Assembly (NCBI GenBank): GCA_963704075.1
Contig: CAVPGV010000002.1
Span: 26,738 to 90,737, forward strand
Direction: 5' to 3'
Source of the DNA: JADKAV01 sp963704075
GTDB lineage: Bacteria > Actinomycetota > Actinomycetes > S36-B12 > UBA10799
DNA: 64,000 nt
The notes below the pieces were generated by a model. The model was given only the letters and a program-made list of their open reading frames with translations. It was not told the DNA's origin and made no database searches. Numbering within the stretch: position 1 is the first letter of the stretch; every line of letters starts with the position of its first letter. The position numbers and the translations under genes were made by a program. Below, piece after piece: positions 9,083 to 18,643 of the stretch.

Positions 9083-10096
9083 CTACCGGTCCAGCAACGG
9101 CCGCCGCGGATCCCAGGTCGTGCCGTCACGCTCGTCCTTGCGCCGGCGGGCCATGGCCGTGAGCGCTTCCAGGACGACCCGGTTTCCCAGTAGGGCCGTG
9201 ATGTCGGCGTGGTCGTACGGCGGCGAGACCTCCACGACGTCCATGCCCAGCACCGGCAGTTCGTAGCAGATGCGGCGCACAGCGTCGAGCAATTGCCGTG
9301 CGCTCAAGCCCCCCGGTTCCGGGGTCCCCGTCCCCGGTGCGTGACCCGGATCGCAGACATCGATGTCCACGCTCAAGAAGATGCCGTCACAATCGTCGAG
9401 GGCGATCTCGAAGGCTTCGGTCAGACACTCCTCCAGCCCTCGGCTGACGATCTCGGTCATCTCGAAGGAACGCATCCGCTGTTGGGCCATCCACTCGAGG
9501 ATGTCCGGCGGCGGCCAGTACCCCCGCAGGCCGATCTGCAGGAACCGATCTCCCCGCGCGGCACCCGATTCGATGAGTCGGCGCATCGGCTGGCCATGGC
9601 CGATCAGCGACCCGAACTCGATGTCGCCGGTGTCGGCGTGGGCGTCGAAGTGGATGACGCTGACCCGGCCCCACCGGTCCCCGCCGCGCGCCACCCCGGT
9701 CACATCCGGCCAGGTGACGGTGTGATCCCCGCCGAGGATCAACGGGATGGCGCCGGTCGCCGCCACCTTCTCGACCGCGGCCTCAAGATCGGCGCAGGAG
9801 CGGGCGGCATCCCCGGAGTACATCTCCACGTCGCCCACATCCACGACGCGCAGATCCTGCAACCCGTCCACCCGCATGGCCAGCGACGGCCGTGAACCGT
9901 CATGGGCCAGGTAGCAGGTCTCGCGCAGTGCCTTCGGACCGAAGCGTGCGCCCGAGCGGTAGGACGTGCCACCGTCGAAGGGCGCTCCGAGGATCACCAC
10001 GTCCGCGTCGCGATAGGTCTCGGGCTCGTCGAGTTCCGCAGCGTCCACGCCGAGGAACGTGATGTCCGGACCGAACTGTGTGCCATACCGTGCCAT
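9083..10096 (-). CDS. Ureohydrolase, agmatinase-like
   Basis: The 337-residue arginase-superfamily enzyme has all metal ligands for the binuclear Mn centre: GGDHT, HFDAHADTG and SVDIDVCDPGHAPG. The segment TPEPGGL after the last motif is typical of agmatinases, guanidinobutyrases and related guanidino-acid hydrolases. It would release urea from a guanidino compound such as agmatine. Which substrate is used cannot be decided from the sequence. It is monocistronic, and the flanking gaps carry no recognised riboswitch. Confidence 0.87.
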   Translation of the reverse strand: MARYGTQFGPDITFLGVDAAELDEPETYRDADVVILGAPFDGGTSYRSGARFGPKALRETCYLAHDGSRPSLAMRVDGLQDLRVVDVGDVEMYSGDAARSCADLEAAVEKVAATGAIPLILGGDHTVTWPDVTGVARGGDRWGRVSVIHFDAHADTGDIEFGSLIGHGQPMRRLIESGAARGDRFLQIGLRGYWPPPDILEWMAQQRMRSFEMTEIVSRGLEECLTEAFEIALDDCDGIFLSVDIDVCDPGHAPGTGTPEPGGLSARQLLDAVRRICYELPVLGMDVVEVSPPYDHADITALLGNRVVLEALTAMARRRKDERDGTTWDPRRPLLDR

Positions 10097-10499
10097 GCGT
10101 TCAGCGTAGTTCCTACGCAGGACCTATGGTCGCCACCGAAGATGGTCCACGGCACATCGCAGACCTCCACAGGCTCCGGCTTCGCGTGCGAACCTGCCAC
10201 CCCGCGCGTCAGACCTCTCGCCACCATCGGGGTGGTCTCCCTGTCGGGCTACGCGCTGACAACCGCTGAGAGATTCTCTCGATCCTCGTGGGCAACCGGC
10301 CCGGCGTGAATGTGGCGACGTCGAGTCAAGACAGAATCGCGGCCACGGTGACGGACCGCTACTGAGGGGCGGCCAACTCCCGGACCGGGTCTGAGCGGGA
10401 CTACTGGTGAAGTCACCGGCGTTCGAACGTCTCCCGGCAGCAAGGCGACACGACCGGGTCCTCGATCGCTATCGACCCGCGGTAGGGGACACTTTCGCA
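10097..10499. other. Gap between divergent ureohydrolase and permease genes
   Basis: These 403 bases lie between divergently transcribed genes. Short overlapping frames here have no family resemblance. AGGGGA at 10484-10489 is the likely ribosome-binding site of the permease. I see no RNA element, repeat or convincing promoter. Confidence 0.4.
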
Positions 10500-11399
10500 G
10501 TGACGCTCGATCCGTTCCTGGCCCTCGGTGGGCTGTTCGCCGGAACCGTCGTCGGAATGACCGGTCTGGGCGGGGCCGCGATCGTCACGCCCATGCTCCT
10601 GCTGCTGTTCAACATCCCACCAGCCGTGGCCGTGTCCACCGACGTCGTTTCCGCAGCCGCTATGAAGCCCGTAGGCGCCTCCGTGCACATCCGCCGTAAG
10701 ACCCCGTACTACCCGGTGGTTCTGTGGCTGACCATGGGTTCGGTGCCGGGCGTTCTGATCGGTACCTGGCTGTTCTCCCGAATCGCCGGCGGCGCGGAAG
10801 GCGACGAGACCCTGCGACGCATGATCGGCATCGTCCTGATCGTGGCGGTCGTGGTGACGCTGTTCCGCCTAAGGTTGCGTACCTACGCCGAATCACACGG
10901 CGACGCTCCGCTGCAGTTCTCGCGCCCGAAACTGCTGATCGCCGGAGGGGTGGGGCTTGTCGTCGGGACCCTGGTCGGGCTGACCAGCGTCGGCTCGGGC
11001 ACCCTCATCGCCGCAAGCATGCTCATCCTGTTCCCGTCGATGCTGCCGAGTCGTCTGGTCGGGACGGATCTGGTGCAAGCCGTACCGATGTTGGTGGTCG
11101 GCGCGATCGCGCACTGGGGCCTCGGCGAAATCGACGCCACCGTGCTCTTCTCGCTGCTGCTGGGGCAGATCCCCGGCGTGTTCATCGGGGCCCGGATCTC
11201 GAGCCGCTACAACGGCCAAGAGTTGCGTTGGCTGCTCCTGGTGCTGGTCGGATCGGCCGGAATCGCACTTCTGGGAGCGCCGACGTGGCTGGCGACCACG
11301 ACCACCATCGGCGGGGTACTACTGCTGGGTGTGCCGATCGTGGTGCGAAGTGTTCGAGACCGGCGCACGCGCGCTGATTCGTCCGTCGGACCTCCGTAA
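10500..11399 (+). CDS. TauE/SafE (TSUP) family membrane permease
   Basis: The 299-residue integral membrane protein has about eight helices in two homologous halves, each beginning with a glycine-rich signature: FAGTVVGMTGLGGAAIVTP in the first and GLVVGTLVGLTSVGSGTL in the second. TSUP proteins export or import small sulfur or organic anions such as sulfite or sulfoacetate. GTG 10500 is chosen because AGGGGA precedes it by 10 bases and the first helix begins right after it. The frame extends to 10407 without conserved sequence. Confidence 0.85.
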   Translation: MTLDPFLALGGLFAGTVVGMTGLGGAAIVTPMLLLLFNIPPAVAVSTDVVSAAAMKPVGASVHIRRKTPYYPVVLWLTMGSVPGVLIGTWLFSRIAGGAEGDETLRRMIGIVLIVAVVVTLFRLRLRTYAESHGDAPLQFSRPKLLIAGGVGLVVGTLVGLTSVGSGTLIAASMLILFPSMLPSRLVGTDLVQAVPMLVVGAIAHWGLGEIDATVLFSLLLGQIPGVFIGARISSRYNGQELRWLLLVLVGSAGIALLGAPTWLATTTTIGGVLLLGVPIVVRSVRDRRTRADSSVGPP

Positions 11400-11408
11400 T
11401 CTGGCACT

Positions 11409-12388
11409 ATGCCCGCCGAACCGGAGATCACCGCGCCCGTCGACCTGTGTCTGCCGAACGGCCGACTCAATCCCGAAGCCGTTGGCTGGACCCGAAACCC
11501 GCTGCACCGCACCAACCTGCGGGGATGGGGCAGGTCGAAGCGCTGGGAGTACTGGTGCGTCCAGACCGCTGACTGGGCGCTGGGGATCACCGTCAGCCAC
11601 ATCGACTATCTCGCCCTGCACCAGGTCTATTTCGTGGACTTCACCAGCCGCGAGGAGATCGACGAGGCAGCGATCGTGCCGCTGGCCCGGGGACCGCAAC
11701 TCGCCGAGCACAGCGGTGGGGTGGCACGGGCCCGGACGAAGAAGGTGAGCATCGACCTCATCCCCAACACCCGCGGCCTGCGCTTGGTCGCCAGGACCGC
11801 GCGGGTGGACGCTGACATACAGATCGACCGGCCGGACGGCCACGAGTCGATGGGGGTCGTCATTCCGTGGAACGACAAGCAGTTCCAGTACACGGTGAAG
11901 GAGAACACGCTGCCCGCGTCCGGGAGCCTGCGCGTCGACGGCCGCGACCTGCCCCTTCCTGAGGGCCAGACGTGGGCGGTGCTGGATCACGGTCGCGGCA
12001 GGTGGCCCTACAGCACCACCTGGAACTGGGGTTCGGGGTCGGGGCAGGTCGGGGAGCACGTGATCGGGTTGCAGTTCGGTGGCAAGTGGACCGAAGGCAC
12101 CGGGATGACGGAGAACGCCCTGTGCATCGACGGCCGGGTGAGCAAGATCAGTCAGGAGCTGGAGTGGACCTACGATCAGTGGCTCGAGCCGTGGACGGTC
12201 CGCGGCGACGAGGTCGACCTGTCTTCACCCCGCAGTTCGAGCGCACGGCACGTACCAACGTCGGGGTCATCTTCACGGAGGTTCACCAGTGCTTCGGGAC
12301 GTGGGCGGGAACGGTTGTCGCCGAGGGCACGGAGTACCCGGTGGCTGGGATCCGGGGGTTCGCCGAGGAGGCGCGGATGCGGTGGTAA
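11409..12388 (+). CDS. DUF2804 domain-containing protein (frameshift in the C-terminal part)
   Basis: The protein matches the DUF2804 family in its main part (residues 1-245), with WEYWCVQTADWALGIT, GVVIPWNDKQFQYTVKEN, PYSTTWNWGSGSG and VIGLQFGGKWTEGTGMTEN. The function is unknown. Near 12222 one G is missing (gacctgtcttc against gacctggtcttc in the downstream copy), so the frame breaks 26 codons into the tail. If corrected, the protein ends RMRW at TAA 12386-12388, about 326 residues in all. Because of the missing base, the physical frame instead reads on through the second tail copy to 12632, giving 407 residues. Confidence 0.72.
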
Positions 12389-12632
12389 GATCAGCCAGGA
12401 ACTGGAGTGGACCTACGATCAGTGGCTCGAGCCGTGGACGGTCCGCGGCGACGAGGTCGACCTGGTCTTCACCCCGCAGTTCGAGCGCGCGAGCCGCACC
12501 AACGTCGGGGTCATCTTCACCGAGGTGCACCAGTGCTTCGGGACGTGGGCGGGAACGGTTGTGGCGCAGGGCCGGGAGTTCCGGATCGAAGGTCTTCGGG
12601 GGTTCGCGGAGGAGGCGCGGATGCGGTGGTGA
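12144..12632 (+). repeat. Tandem duplication of the DUF2804 gene 3' end
   Basis: Copy 1 (12144-12386) and copy 2 (12387-12632) both start AAGATCAG and end CGGATGCGGTGG plus a stop. They are near identical over the first 75 bases and more diverged later, for example in the segment before the last 30 bases. Copy 2 is a fully open 81-codon tail. The offset is 243 bases, so a reading frame passes from one copy to the other. Confidence 0.85.
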
Positions 12633-12766
12633 GGGGAGTCAGGTCAAGTAGTCAGGCAAGAAGATCAACTTGTAGAGGCGGTTCACGTTTCGGCGGGGGC
12701 CAGGCACAGCCCGCGATCACGTTCGTCGGCGGTGCGCGGCAAGCTTCGATCCGGGGCCCCTGCGAC

Positions 12767-13153
12767 CTACGCAGGCAGTTCGATCTCACACTCAATGCCA
12801 GGCGCCCCTGCCAGACGGGTATCCAGAGTCGCCAAAGGGACCCCGAGTTCCTCAGCGAGAGCGACGTACCATGCGTCATACGCCGTCACGTTGGGGCACA
12901 ACTGCCAGATCCGCCATGCGAAAGGCTCGAATCCATAGGTGGTTGTCGGCAACTCGAGGAGGTCGACAAACGCCGCTTCGGCCGCCGCCTCATCCACGAC
13001 CCTGCGCCGGGCCAAGCCGCGCAAACCGTTCGTCACCTCGACCGAGAGGATCGCCGGGGCGTGCACCTCGTCCAGCTTCGACCGCGCCCAGTGACCGACT
13101 GCCGAACCGTCGGTGAGAGCGGCGACCACCAGCGACGCGTCACAAACGCGCAT
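12767..13153 (-). CDS. vapC: VapC-like PIN-domain toxin
   Basis: The 128-residue PIN-domain ribonuclease has the acidic catalytic set Asp5 (RVCDASLVV), Glu39 (LSVEVTNG), Asp93 (TAYDAWYVALAE) and Asp111 (LATLDTRL). This is the normal constellation for VapC toxins that cleave RNA. Its start overlaps the antitoxin gene by 14 bases, so the pair is translationally coupled. The target RNA is not predictable here. Confidence 0.9.
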   Translation of the reverse strand: MRVCDASLVVAALTDGSAVGHWARSKLDEVHAPAILSVEVTNGLRGLARRRVVDEAAAEAAFVDLLELPTTTYGFEPFAWRIWQLCPNVTAYDAWYVALAEELGVPLATLDTRLAGAPGIECEIELPA

Positions 13154-13394
13154 CGCGTTCCTCTCGGCCCTCCCTCAGCGACCGCAGGATCACATCCGGC
13201 GGGATCAGAGTGCGCTCGGAGCCCTCAACTCGGCGGCGGATTCGTTCGACCACCGTGGAGGCATCCGGCTTCGACGCGACATCCACTAGAACTCCCTTCA
13301 GATACTCCTGTAGCGACCTGCCCTCGAGGTCGGCGCGGCGAGCGAGTTCGTCACGGCAACTCTGCGGCACATCGCGGATAGTGATGTTGACCAT
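13140..13394 (-). CDS. vapB: VapB/FitA-like ribbon-helix-helix antitoxin
   Basis: The 84-residue protein begins MVNITIRDVPQSCRDELA, a ribbon-helix-helix DNA-binding start of the FitA/VapB type. A basic/acidic C-terminal tail follows that would wrap the toxin. The frame opens earlier at 13508, but ATG 13394 is right for the family and lies just downstream of a palindromic operator. It neutralises the PIN toxin encoded immediately downstream and probably autorepresses with it. Confidence 0.88.
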   Translation of the reverse strand: MVNITIRDVPQSCRDELARRADLEGRSLQEYLKGVLVDVASKPDASTVVERIRRRVEGSERTLIPPDVILRSLREGREERDARL

Positions 13395-13401
13395 GCCTGC
13401 A

Positions 13402-13415
13402 TTGTGCATGCACAA
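13402..13415. promoter_or_regulatory. Palindromic operator for vapBC
   Basis: TTGTGCATGCACAA is a perfect 14-bp palindrome 7 bases upstream of the antitoxin ATG. It is well placed for autoregulation by a ribbon-helix-helix protein. Confidence 0.65.
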
Positions 13416-13520
13416 CGCAAGAATAGTCGAGCATCGACGGTCGGACGGCAGCCTGTGGACGGGCCGAAACTGTGACCATACCGCCTCACTCGGCCAGCGT
13501 GTACCCAACCCAGCCGACCG

Positions 13521-14808
13521 TCACGCGGGTACGGCACTCCGCTTCGCCTCTGCGGAGCCTCCAGCAACGACCGGACTCCTGCCCGCGGTGGCCGCCACGA
13601 CCACGACTATCAGAACCAGGGGGTTGTTCACCGAGGCGTAACTCGCCGCGTAATTGACCACGTCGACTTGGAAGATCGCCGCCATGGCGAACACCAAGGC
13701 GATGGCAGCGCGCCCATCCCAGGCAGCCGACCGTACCGCGGCTCGGGAGGCAAGCCACACGAAGGCGAGCACGCCTGCCAGGCCCATCCATCCCCCGACC
13801 GCCAGCGTGTCCAGCAGTTGCTGGTGAGCATGCGCTGAGATGTAGGCCTCTGCCGGCCTGGGACCGATCCCGAACGGAGTCCACAGTTCGGGGTTGCTGA
13901 GGTACTCGTGCCACAAGGTCGAACCGCCAAACGGTCGTGCCGTCGCTGATCGCCCCATCCCGCAGCGCCCCCGACAGCGCGAGCGGTGTTAGTACGACGA
14001 CCAGGACCGCAGCGAATACCATGCGGGCGGCCGGCTTCGGATTGAGCCGTTCGACAGGAACCAGGGCCGCGACGAGTCCCAGCACGGCTGCCACGATGCC
14101 GACCCGGCTGAACGACCACAGGATCGCCAGCACGAGTCCGACCGGCATCAGCCAGTGCCACCGTCGTGCGTTGCTGTTGAGCAGCGAGCGGACACCGTAG
14201 GCGAGGAGCAGTGCGCACGTCATGCTCACGAAGACCCGCCCGCCGGTCACACCGTTGAGGGACGACACATCTGTCCACGTTCAGACCCACCATCGACAGC
14301 CAGCGTGAGTAGCGCACATCTCCGCCTAGAACCGGTGGCCAGCCGAGCAACATGTCGCTGAGCCCGACCGCGACACTGCCCCAGCCGTAGAACCAGCCGA
14401 GACCCAGCATCAACCTTCGGAGCAGACGAGGTGGCATCAATGAGCCAGCGGCGGCCACGCCCACGGCGATACCCGCGGCGGCCCAGAACCGCCCGTCGAC
14501 CCAACGACCGTGTAGCGACATCGAAATGGCCATACCACCGGTCCACGCGGCGACAGCGGCGACGATCCACCACTGCAGCGTGGTCAACTCGCCGCGCCAT
14601 ACGGCCATCACGAGTACGACCAGCCCGAGCCAGGCCAGTAGGGTCATGCCCGGCGCCCCGGGCAGCGCCCTTCGGCGACCAGAAGAGACTGCAGGTGAGG
14701 CGCGCCCCACGCAGCGAGGACCACGTTGAGGGCGGCGGCCAGCACCAGCAGCACGTAACCCACACCAACCCAAGGCAGCCATAGGCGGGGACCCGTGCCT
14801 CGCATCAT
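13521..14808 (-). CDS. O-antigen ligase/polymerase-like membrane protein (three frameshifts)
   Basis: Pieces in three frames join into one polytopic membrane protein. It starts MMRGTGPRLWLPWVG (14808) and continues with LAWLGLVVLVMAVWRGELT, VFVSMTCALLLAYGV, WSFSRVGIVAAVLGLVAAL and YLSNPELWTPFGIGPRPAE. A C-terminal membrane stretch ends AEAKRSAVPA. The FSRVG segment and a periplasmic loop with GIGP and HAHQQLLDTL are typical of Wzy_C/WaaL-type proteins, which polymerise or ligate lipid-linked glycans outside the membrane. Breaks fall near 14665, 14285 and 13935. It starts 10 bases after the WecG-type gene ends. Confidence 0.8.
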
Positions 14809-14817
14809 GAACCGATC

Positions 14818-15593
14818 CTAGGTGTGCGTGCGGCTCACCGGCACCGCTTCTGAGTCCGGGGGTGCGGGCAGCCGCCAGCAGGAACCGCGGATTGCCCCAG
14901 AGATATCGCTTGCCCAGACGACGCGGTTCGTGCGCGAGGCGGTAGGCCCACTCGGTCCCGGATCTCTGCGCCCATCTAGGAGCCTGCGACTTGGCCCCTG
15001 CGATGAAGTCGAAGGCCGCTCCGACAGCCAGGGCGACCACGGGCAATTGCTCGGCGAGGCGGGCGGCTTCCCAGTCCTGCTTCGGCGTACCGAGTCCGAC
15101 CCAGACCAACTGGGCGCCTGACTCGGCGATCCGTTGGTCCTGCGCCTTCTGCTCAACGTTGGTCAGGGGCCGGAAGGGGGGAGACTCGGCGCCCACGATC
15201 TCGACCTCGGGCCAGCGCCGGGCAACGGCTGCCTGCAATGCGGCGAGCGTCTCCATGGAGCCGCCCAGCAAGTAGTGACGGCATCCCAGACCCGCGGTCG
15301 AACATCGCTTCCATGACATCGGGCCCATACACCCTCGGCCACTCACTCGCATTCAACCCGTAGGCGCGACGACCGACCCAGGCCACCGGCACCCCGTCGG
15401 TGAAGTTCAGCGCTGAAGGCAAGCCGAAGAGGGCTGCGTACTCAGGATCGGAGTCAGCCAGCGCGACCGTGTAGGCGTTCGCGAAATGCACAGCGCGTGC
15501 CTGCTCGTTCTCCGCAGCATCCACTACTGCGTCGACGCAGTCATCGAAGGGCGCGACGTGGAATGGAACTGGCCCGATTCTCACAATCTTCAC
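14818..15593 (-). CDS. WecG/TagA/CpsF family glycosyltransferase (frameshifted)
   Basis: The start is GTG 15593, overlapping the fcl stop (GTGA). The first frame gives VKIVRIGPVPFHVAPFDDCV, HFANAYTVALA and LNFTDGVPVAWVGR. After a break near 15295 the next frame gives CRHYLLGGS, LVWVGLGTPKQDWEA, VALAVGAAFDFIAG and LGKRYLWGNPRFLLAA. These are the GT26-family landmarks, including the conserved GTPKQ and FDF-AG segments. Such enzymes add a ManNAc-type or similar sugar to a lipid-linked acceptor. A second break near 14875 is needed to reach the TAG at 14818, just before the next gene. Confidence 0.82.
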
Positions 15594-16507
15594 TGCTGAC
15601 TCAGGAACCACTCGTAGGTCGTTGCGATGCCCTCTCGAAGGCCGATCCGCGGTTCCCAACCGAGACCTCGCAGCCGCGACACGTCGAGCAACTTGCGGGG
15701 TGTCCCGTCCGGCTTGCTGGTGTCCCAGACGATCTCACCGTCGAAGCCGACCACCTCAGCCACGATCGCCGCCAACTCCCGGATGCTGACGTCCTCACCC
15801 GTGCCGACGTTGACGTGCTCGTCGCCGTCGTAGTGCTCGAGCAGGTGCAGAATCGCCGCGGCCGCGTCGTCGCTGTGCAGGAACTCCCGGCGCGGGCTGC
15901 CCGTCCCCCACAACGCGACCTCGCCGTCGAGCCTCGTGGAACTTGCGGATCATCGCCGGCAGCACGTGGCTGGACTCGAGGTCGAAGTTGTCCCCGGGGC
16001 CGTACAGGTTCGTCGGCATCGCTGAGATCCAGCGGTGGCCGTACTGCGCGCGGTACGACCTGCACGGCTTCGATGCCCGCGATCTTGGCGATGTGCGTAG
16101 GCCTGGTTGGTGGGCTCCAGCGGCCCGGTCAGCAGCGCGGACTCCGGGATGGGCTGCGGAGCGAGCTTCGGGTAGATGCAGCTCGACCCGAGGAAGAGCA
16201 GTCGTTCGACATCCGCGTCGTGGGCGGCTTCGAACAGATTGGTCTGGATGCGCAGGTTGTCGTTGAGGAAGTCCACGGGATGCGTCGGCGTTGGCCAGGA
16301 TCCCGCCGACCCGCGCCGCGGCGATCACCATCACGCCAGGTTTGGCGCCGAACACCGCGTCGAACGTGGCGTCGCGATCACGCAGGTCGAGCTCGGCCGA
16401 TGACCATCCGATGAGGCCGGAGGTTCCCGACCCCTCAGCGCCCGCCATACCGCCGACCCAACTAGGCCGCGGTGGCCGGCTACGTAGACCCGAGACTGAT
16501 TCAGCAC
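15590..16507 (-). CDS. fcl: GDP-L-fucose synthase (several frameshifts)
   Basis: The NADPH-dependent 3,5-epimerase/4-reductase makes GDP-L-fucose from the Gmd product. Fragments in different frames read in order: VYVAGHRGLVGSAV (nucleotide-binding loop), GWSSAELDLRD, FLNDNLRIQTNLFEAAH, LLFLGSSCIYPK, NQAYA (Tyr of the YxxxK pair), PTNLYGPGDNFD, and WGTGSPRREFLHSDDAA to the end. At least four frame breaks lie between 16440 and 15930. Yet GTG 16507 to the stop is exactly 918 bases (306 codons), the normal family length. Cancelling single-base errors are therefore likely. Confidence 0.88.
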
Positions 16508-16550
16508 ACCAGTGACGATACTGCCGAAACCGCACATACTGTCCCGAGCG

Positions 16551-16565
16551 GTCATTGTGAATGAC
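16551..16565. promoter_or_regulatory. Small palindrome between fcl and the FkbM gene
   Basis: GTCATT-gtg-AATGAC is a perfect 6-bp inverted repeat in the gap between the divergent fcl and FkbM methyltransferase genes. It could be a regulator site for the polysaccharide locus. No protein is known to bind it. Confidence 0.3.
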
Positions 16566-16685
16566 TCTGGTGATGTCTACGCCGCGCTGCGGGTCCTACC
16601 GTAGCCTGGAGCCCATGTCAGCGGGTGATTCTCATTTCGAGAGGCCGGTCCAGCAACTAGCCCAGTCGCAAGGAAGGCGCGGGTA

Positions 16686-17618
16686 ATGAATAGTCCATTC
16701 GCGATGCTGTCAAAAGTACCCAGTCAGTGGACTTGGCTGCGCGAGCAAGAAGCCTTTAGAAGGTACCCAGCACGGACAATCGGCAGGCTGACGCTGTGGC
16801 GATTCATGACCTGGGCCGGTCTGCCGGGTTCGGTCCGGCTCGAGTCGTCGGGGACACGATTGCAGGTTCCTTCCGAGTGGCATGGAATTGCCAAACTCGT
16901 ATTCGCGTTCAAGGATCTGGCGGAAGCAGAGTTGCCTGCGGTGGGGAGCCTAGCTCCGCCGGGCACACTGGCAATCGATGTCGGAGCCCACTACGGGGAC
17001 TACACGGTGACTCTCTGTGACGCGGTCGGGCCGCCGGGAGAAGTCTGGGCCATAGAACCATGCAGCGACTTCATGTCGATTTGCCGGGCGAACGTACAAC
17101 TCAACCGATTCAGCAACGCTGTCTTCTTCAACCTGGGCTTGGACGAAGGTCCTGGCCATGGGTTTCTGCAACGTGAGGAGGACCCTTCGCGATCACACAT
17201 CCGATCTGTGGAGGGGCAGGGCGTGCCAGTACCCATGGATAGCCTCGACCGTCTCGTCGAACGCTGGGGGGTGGGCGGCCGCAGAGTCTCCTTCATCAAG
17301 ATGGATATCGAAGGCTTCGAGGGGAGGGCACTTCGTGGATCCGTCGAGACGATTCGACGGTTCAAGCCCCTGATCCTTGTGGAGATGCAGGAATTAGCGA
17401 GCCGGCGAGCGGGAGGTTCCACCTCGGAACTGTGGAACTTCATCGAGGATCTCGGCTATAGCTTCTACCTGTACGTTCCGGCATCATCGTCGTGGATACC
17501 GATCGACCAACCGACCGGCGCCTCACCGAACTACCTCGCGGTGCCGAGCGACACCGCCACAGGCACCGCTGAGGCTCTAGGCTTGGGAACGCCGGGGCGC
17601 GCAGACACTCGAAGATGA
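16686..17618 (+). CDS. FkbM family SAM-dependent methyltransferase
   Basis: The roughly 310-residue class I methyltransferase has its SAM-binding motif AIDVGAHYGDYT near residue 98, then VWAIEPC and FIKMDIEGFEGRALRG, the FkbM signature. FkbM enzymes O-methylate sugars or polyketides. Placed between the two GDP-fucose genes, it probably methylates a residue of the surface polymer (inference). A GGAAGG ribosome-binding site precedes ATG 16686. It runs opposite to fcl and in the same direction as gmd. Confidence 0.86.
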   Translation: MNSPFAMLSKVPSQWTWLREQEAFRRYPARTIGRLTLWRFMTWAGLPGSVRLESSGTRLQVPSEWHGIAKLVFAFKDLAEAELPAVGSLAPPGTLAIDVGAHYGDYTVTLCDAVGPPGEVWAIEPCSDFMSICRANVQLNRFSNAVFFNLGLDEGPGHGFLQREEDPSRSHIRSVEGQGVPVPMDSLDRLVERWGVGGRRVSFIKMDIEGFEGRALRGSVETIRRFKPLILVEMQELASRRAGGSTSELWNFIEDLGYSFYLYVPASSSWIPIDQPTGASPNYLAVPSDTATGTAEALGLGTPGRADTRR

Positions 17619-17636
17619 CCCGTTAGCCTCGACGTA

Positions 17637-18643
17637 ATGAAGACCGCCTTCATCACGGGCATCACCGGGCAGGATGGTTCGTACCTGGCCGAGTTGCTCC
17701 TGGACAAGGGCTACACAGTCCACGGATTGATCCGACGTGCGTCCACGTTCAACACCCACCGAATCGACCACCTGTACAAGGATCCGCACGATGAGGACGC
17801 CCGACTGTTCCTGCACTACGGCGATCTGACGGACTCGTCGCGGCTGACCACATTGCTGGAGAAGGTCGCACCCGACGAGGTCTATCACCTCGGCGCCCAG
17901 TCGCATGTGCGTGTGTCCTTCGACGAGCCCGACTTCACCGGCGACGTGACTGGCTTGGGCACGACCCGGATTCTTGAGGCTATCCGTGCGACACAGGTCC
18001 CGGCTCGGTTCTACCAGGCTTCGAGTTCCGAGATGTTCGGTTCGACCCCACCGCCGCAATCCGAGTCCAGCCCGCTGCAGCCGCGAAGTCCCTACGCCGC
18101 TGCCAAGGTTTACGCCTATTGGACCGCGCGCAACTACCGCGAGGCCTACGGGATGTTCGCGGTGAACGGCATCCTGTTCAACCACGAATCACCGAGGCGC
18201 GGGGAGACGTTCGTGAGCCGGAAGATCTCCATGGCGGCCGCCCGGATCGCCGCCGGGCTGCAAGACCACCTATACCTCGGAAACCTCGACGCCCGCCGCG
18301 ACTGGGGATACGCCAAGGAGTACGTGGAAGCGATGTGGCTCATGCTCCAAGCCGAGAAACCGACGACTTCGTGGTGGCCACCGGGACGTCCTACTCGGTA
18401 CGGGACTTCCTGGGCTTCGCGTTTGGGCACGTGGGGCTGGATTGGGAGAAGCACGTGCGCTTCGACGAGCGCTACCTTCGGCCGACGGAGGTGGACGAGC
18501 TCGTGGGTGATGCTAGCAAGGTGCGGGAGAAGTTGGGGTGGGTGGCACGCACGCAGGTACCGGAGTTGGCGAGGCTGATGGTGCAAGCAGACGCAGTCAC
18601 CAACGCCGGCAATGGAAACCGGACTTCATCAGGTGGCGTGTGA
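17637..18643 (+). CDS. gmd: GDP-mannose 4,6-dehydratase (one frameshift)
   Basis: The SDR enzyme converts GDP-mannose to GDP-4-keto-6-deoxymannose, the first step to GDP-fucose or GDP-rhamnose. Landmarks are FITGITGQDGSYLAE, RRASTFNTHRIDHLY, HLGAQSHVRVSF, YQASSSEMFG, the active-site YAAAK, and NHESPRRGETFVSRKI. A frame break near 18355 separates WLMLQAEKPT from DDFVVATGTSYSVRDF; the rest continues to DASKVREKLGWVA and the stop at 18643. The following glycosyltransferase starts inside this stop (GTGA). Confidence 0.92.

Noticed and set aside
10097..10406. Guanidine riboswitch upstream of the ureohydrolase
   Set aside because: I looked for the conserved ykkC-type core and did not find it. The gap has no stable pairing I can identify.
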